DNA from: 20CM-2-55-15 sp964633285
GTDB taxonomy: Bacteria; Acidobacteriota; Terriglobia; 20CM-2-55-15
Assembly: GCA_964633285.1 (NCBI GenBank)
Contig: CAZWGA010000001.1
Location: 190,933 to 254,932 of the forward strand
DNA: 64,000 bases
Direction of reading: 5' to 3'
Positions within the stretch are counted from its first letter, which is position 1. Each line of letters opens with the position of its first letter. Positions 61,170 through 64,000 of the stretch are shown one piece after another. Below the pieces are notes generated by a model. It ran no database searches and was not told where the DNA came from. It saw nothing but the letters and a program-made list of their open reading frames with translations. A program made the translations under genes and the position numbers.

Positions 61170-62156
61170 TTATCGCCAGCCCTTTCGCTCGCGCAGCGCG
61201 GTGATGTGCGCCACATGATGCGCGCCATGCCAGGCGTACAACGCGATGTATTGGTCGATTGTGACCACACCGAGTTCGGGATGATGAAATCTCCGCTCCA
61301 CGTCTTTTTGTGAAAGCGATCTGAAAAGCATCGCCCACCGATGATGCAAACCTTCGAGCAGATTCAATGAAGGCTCGATCGGCGCCTTCTCCGCATCGAC
61401 GAGTTGCGCCCATCGCGCTTCGTCGTATGCCATGATCGTCGGCTCGTGTAGGGTCAGCGCAAACTTACAGCGAATATAGCTGTTCATGTGGCTGTCCGGG
61501 AGGTGATGCACAACCTGACGCACGGTCCAGCCGCCGTCGCGATAAGGCGTGTTCAGTTGATCTTCACTCAGTCCCGCCACCGCGCTTCGCATCCGCTGCG
61601 GCGTCGAAGCGATTTCATCGATCAGATGCGTCCGTTGCTCCGGAGTATTCGAACCGCTCCAGGTAAAGTGTCCAATCGGATATCGTGGATCCATCGTTTT
61701 CACCATTGTTAAAAGTTGTTGTCCATGAAAGTCATAGGATTCCGGCGTTCTGCAAAAACCATTGTGCTCGTAGAGACGAATGGCGTGTGTGAGAAATGGA
61801 GCCGTGTGCAGGAAAAGCCGGTCATAACGCCCGGCGGCTGCGAATTCATCGATGCGTTGAAGCAGCGAGCTGCCTATGCGAAGTCCTCTGGCCTCGGGCA
61901 CGACTCCCATCCCGCGCACATACAAAGCGCTGTTTCTGGGAACGGCGCTCGCGGTTCCGACGATCGAACCATCGAGAATCGCAACCCAGCCGGGTCCTTC
62001 CTCGAGCCGCTTGCGCGCCTTTTCCGCCGAGATGGTGGTTGCCGAAAACCCCTCCGGCGTATACCGGGATTCGAATTCGGCAAACGCACGTACCAAGACT
62101 GAGGTGATGGCCTCCGCATCGCCGGCCGTGGCTTTTCGAATTTCAATCGATGTCAT
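61170..62156 (-). CDS. GNAT acetyltransferase fused to YfiT/BstA DinB-fold hydrolase
   Basis: A 328-residue two-domain protein. The N-terminal GNAT domain (1-153) has IRKATAGDAEAITSVLVRAF and GVVPEARGLRIGSSLLQRID. The C-terminal domain (156-328) follows YfiT almost motif by motif: YPIGHFTW, DQLNTPYRDGGWTVRQ, VVHHLPDSHMNSYIR (metal His217 or His218 region) and YAWHGAHHVAHITALRERKG (two more metal His). YfiT/BstA members are nickel- or zinc-binding and act in bacillithiol-type thiol transfer. The frame reaches 62741, but the ATG at 62156 overlapping the DedA stop is the true start. Confidence 0.88.
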   Translation of the reverse strand: MTSIEIRKATAGDAEAITSVLVRAFAEFESRYTPEGFSATTISAEKARKRLEEGPGWVAILDGSIVGTASAVPRNSALYVRGMGVVPEARGLRIGSSLLQRIDEFAAAGRYDRLFLHTAPFLTHAIRLYEHNGFCRTPESYDFHGQQLLTMVKTMDPRYPIGHFTWSGSNTPEQRTHLIDEIASTPQRMRSAVAGLSEDQLNTPYRDGGWTVRQVVHHLPDSHMNSYIRCKFALTLHEPTIMAYDEARWAQLVDAEKAPIEPSLNLLEGLHHRWAMLFRSLSQKDVERRFHHPELGVVTIDQYIALYAWHGAHHVAHITALRERKGWR

Positions 62157-62761
62157 GTTCCGACGGAAAGCCGCCGGCGTTTCAGATATCCCAGCACAAA
62201 ATAGCCGGCCACTGCGACGATGGCTAATGCGACCATCAGCAGTTTTGTCTCGTGAAGACTTTCCAGCACCCGATTCCATTGTTCTCCGAGCACGTAACCG
62301 AGCGTGATGAACACAGCGGCCCAACAAAATGCGCCGCTGTACGCAAAAAGCGCAAAGTTTTTGAAATCCAGTTTTGAGGCTCCGGCGATATAACCCGTAA
62401 GATGCCGCACACCGGGGACGAAGTATCCGATAAGCAGTGTCCACCGACCCCGCCGTTCGAACCACGAATGGACTTGCGCGAGTCTTGCCGGAGTGATGTG
62501 AAGAATGTAGCCGTACTTCACGAGTACGTACGTATCGAATATCCGGCCGAGCGAATAACTCACGGTTATGCCGCACGCGCTTCCCAGGAACGCCGCAGCG
62601 AACGTCGGCAGGAAAATCAGTGTGTGCCTGGAAACGAGATAACCGGAAAATGTGAGGAGCCATTCGTCCGGCACCGGCAATCCCACTATTCCGAAAACCA
62701 GAAGCGAAAAAATGCCGGCATAGCCGTACTGGGAGATCCAATGAAAGGCCGCTTCCTGCAT
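62153..62761 (-). CDS. DedA family membrane protein
   Basis: A 202-residue polytopic protein with about five membrane helices and DedA signatures (GLPVPDEWLLTFSGYLVSR, GSACGITVSYSLGRIFDTY, PGVRHLTGYIAGASKLDFKN). DedA proteins are linked to envelope lipid (C55-P) recycling and stress tolerance. The stop overlaps the fusion gene start by 4 nt, so they are translationally coupled. Confidence 0.88.
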   Translation of the reverse strand: MQEAAFHWISQYGYAGIFSLLVFGIVGLPVPDEWLLTFSGYLVSRHTLIFLPTFAAAFLGSACGITVSYSLGRIFDTYVLVKYGYILHITPARLAQVHSWFERRGRWTLLIGYFVPGVRHLTGYIAGASKLDFKNFALFAYSGAFCWAAVFITLGYVLGEQWNRVLESLHETKLLMVALAIVAVAGYFVLGYLKRRRLSVGT

Positions 62762-62862
62762 CCGATCAGTTTACGTGAATTTACAAATTGTGTTGCCGGG
62801 TAGTGAGTCGATTGAATCTTGCGGCGGGAAACGTGGCGATTGAAAAGATCGATTCGTTGGCG

Positions 62863-63381
62863 TTACTTCTTCTCGTTTAGCCCTTCGGCCCATTTGGGCA
62901 GCGGCTTGCTTGGCCGGTCGGCCGGATCATATCGCGCAATCATGCGGCCGCTGGTGGTATCGCTCAACACGTAGTATTCCTTCTCGGGTCCATGAAGCGT
63001 TTCCGCGCGAAATGCCACCTGCTTGCCTCGCGCTTCAAAGCGCCATTCTGAGATCAGCATGCCGCCGCCCTGGCCAAAGTGGTGCACCTTCCCCGAGGAG
63101 TAAACCACGAGATCCCATGGAACCGGGTACGATGTCGAATACTTATACAATCCTGTCCAGCCGACTGCCTTGCCGTCCGGGGAGATAACAGGGTCGCCAT
63201 AGCCAACCTGTTCGTTATCCTTCTTAAGCGAGATCGTTCGGCCGTCTTTGGTTGTGATTTGAAGATACTCGTCTGGATCGACCACCACTTTGACGTAGAT
63301 GTCCGGCCCGCCCATCGCCGTGGGGACAAGGAAGGCGACTGTCATCATGAGATGGAATATCCGATAGCTTGCCTTCATCAC
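62863..63381 (-). CDS. Secreted protein of unknown function
   Basis: A 172-residue protein with an N-terminal leader (IFHLMMTVAFLVPTAMG) and a beta-rich body (YLQITTKDGRTISLKKDN, VISPDGKAVGWTGLYKY, DLVVYSSGKVHHFGQGGG) recalling a fragment of a TolB-like or WD-style propeller (SPDGKAVGW). No family assigned. Upstream is a 101-nt gap to dedA with nothing evident. Confidence 0.6.
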   Translation of the reverse strand: MMKASYRIFHLMMTVAFLVPTAMGGPDIYVKVVVDPDEYLQITTKDGRTISLKKDNEQVGYGDPVISPDGKAVGWTGLYKYSTSYPVPWDLVVYSSGKVHHFGQGGGMLISEWRFEARGKQVAFRAETLHGPEKEYYVLSDTTSGRMIARYDPADRPSKPLPKWAEGLNEKK

Positions 63382-63511
63382 GTTCGGGTTCTTGCGCCGT
63401 CTTTACATGACGAAGTGTACAGTAGGCTCAGGACGGTTTGCGGTACGTGGGTTCTCACCGAATCAAAAATTTGGCCTAAATGCCACAGCCGTGAGCGAAA
63501 ATGATTTCAGC

Positions 63512-63709
63512 ATGAAATACAAAGTGGCTCTGAAAAAGTCCAAGGAAGGTTATAGCGTGTCGTGTCCCGGTCTTCCCGGCTGTTGGTCTCAGGGCAAAAC
63601 TGAGGACGAGGCCATCGAAAACATACAAGACGCGATTCGGGAATACCTTGAGGCGGCTGTCAAGATTTCAAAAGGTGCGAAGGTCCGCGAGGTTGAAGTA
63701 CCTGTCTAG
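63512..63709 (+). CDS. hicB: HicB-like antitoxin
   Basis: A 65-residue HicB, MKYKVALKKSKEGYSVSCPG then GKTEDEAIENIQDAIREYLE, the partial RNase H-like fold that binds HicA. It is short and lacks the C-terminal DNA-binding extension. The frame extends to 63392, but the ATG at 63512 is the fold start. HicA begins 2 nt downstream. Confidence 0.88.
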   Translation: MKYKVALKKSKEGYSVSCPGLPGCWSQGKTEDEAIENIQDAIREYLEAAVKISKGAKVREVEVPV

Positions 63710-63711
63710 TT

Positions 63712-63924
63712 GTGCCGAAGCTACCTGGTGTAAACCATCTTCGAGCAGTTCGAGCGTTGGAAAGAGCCGGCTTCAAGATCGTTAATCAAGGTAAGCATAT
63801 TGTGATGAGTGATGGGAGCCGGATACTTACCATTCCTCGCCACAACCCGGTCAATGAATTCACGATGGGCGGTATCGTTCGAGACGCCGGTCTCACGATC
63901 GAGAAGTTCAAGAAGCTTCTGTAG
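63712..63924 (+). CDS. hicA: HicA-like mRNA interferase toxin
   Basis: A 70-residue double-stranded RNA-binding-like toxin, VNHLRAVRALERAGFKIVNQ then GKHIVMSDGSRILTIPRHNP. The active His29 in NQGKHIVM is conserved. It begins at GTG 63712 directly after hicB and is likely co-transcribed and neutralised by it. The 76 nt after it, to the window end, show no gene. Confidence 0.9.
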   Translation: MPKLPGVNHLRAVRALERAGFKIVNQGKHIVMSDGSRILTIPRHNPVNEFTMGGIVRDAGLTIEKFKKLL

Positions 63925-64000
63925 TCCCAGTCGATCTGCTGTAGTGCCCCATAAGTCGGATTTGGAAAGTTCGAGGCGCGGCGTCTTCAGTCTCTCCGTA

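Noticed and set aside
61170..62741. 523-residue minus-strand frame
   Set aside because: The upstream part is DedA in another frame; the GNAT-YfiT gene begins at 62156.
1..64000. tRNA or rRNA genes, CRISPR arrays, transposases
   Set aside because: No cloverleaf-like sequence, regular spacer array or transposase motif was found by eye in the short intergenic gaps; a dedicated scan could still find a tRNA I missed.

Overview
The window is a gene-dense bacterial chromosome segment, about 62 protein genes on 64 kb with short gaps and many 1-4 nt stop/start overlaps. The gene content is that of a diderm, LPS-making soil-type bacterium. An Oar-like TonB-dependent receptor with an N-terminal carboxypeptidase-regulatory domain, form II Cox-type dehydrogenase genes, a BMC shell gene with an aldehyde dehydrogenase, RodZ, SpoIID and the lpx/lpt genes together suggest Acidobacteriota. 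That assignment is inference from family content; no rRNA or tRNA gene was seen to confirm it.

Layout. 1-6110: envelope operon, skp (end only)-fabZ-lpxA-lpxI-Gfo/Idh oxidoreductase-TonB-like-SpoIID. 6126-9648: miaA-hfq-hflX, then a TPR/SLH protein. 9653-12481, minus strand: an uncharacterised envelope operon of TPR protein, possible lipoprotein, coiled-coil protein and SprT-like protease. 12586-16229, minus: uvrA and rodZ. 16364-18397: a two-gene microcompartment locus, one BMC-H shell protein and one acylating aldehyde dehydrogenase, convergent with a coxSLMG operon (18407-22531, minus). 22585-38403, plus: a long housekeeping run of LptC/LptA fusion, lptB, rpoN, hpf, rapZ, mannose-type EIIA, HPr, EI, MsbA-like exporter, yicC, gmk, rpoZ, coaBC, family 4 UDG and priA. 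38435-46196: Oar-like receptor, CtlX-like hydrolase, orphan antitoxin, D-threonine aldolase/D-serine dehydratase family enzyme, and two secreted proteins around a 58-residue ORF. 46281-51455: AlkA-like glycosylase, MFS exporter, ilvE, GNAT and a PafA-like phosphatase. 51452-53431: a methyltransferase whose 5' end lies in a 441-bp repeat present twice, the copies separated by a large foldback element. 53432-56603: secreted proteins of unknown role and ywbE. 56662-61168: a BMP-type nucleoside ABC importer. 61170-64000: GNAT-YfiT fusion, DedA, a secreted protein and a hicBA pair.

How it works together. The first block and lptCA/lptB/msbA build, flip and export lipopolysaccharide. rpoN-hpf-rapZ-EIIA-HPr-EI forms a regulatory phosphotransfer module with no sugar permease in view. 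The aldehyde dehydrogenase and the Cox-like hydroxylase face each other and could both handle small aldehydes or carbonyl compounds, but their substrates cannot be read from sequence.

The least ordinary features are the minimal microcompartment locus, several palindromic repeats inside or between genes (three inside reading frames), the duplicated 441-bp promoter-bearing repeat with the foldback element between copies, a PriA that appears to lack its winged-helix domain, and two gene fusions (LptC-LptA and GNAT-YfiT). No CRISPR array, transposase, prophage or tRNA gene was seen.
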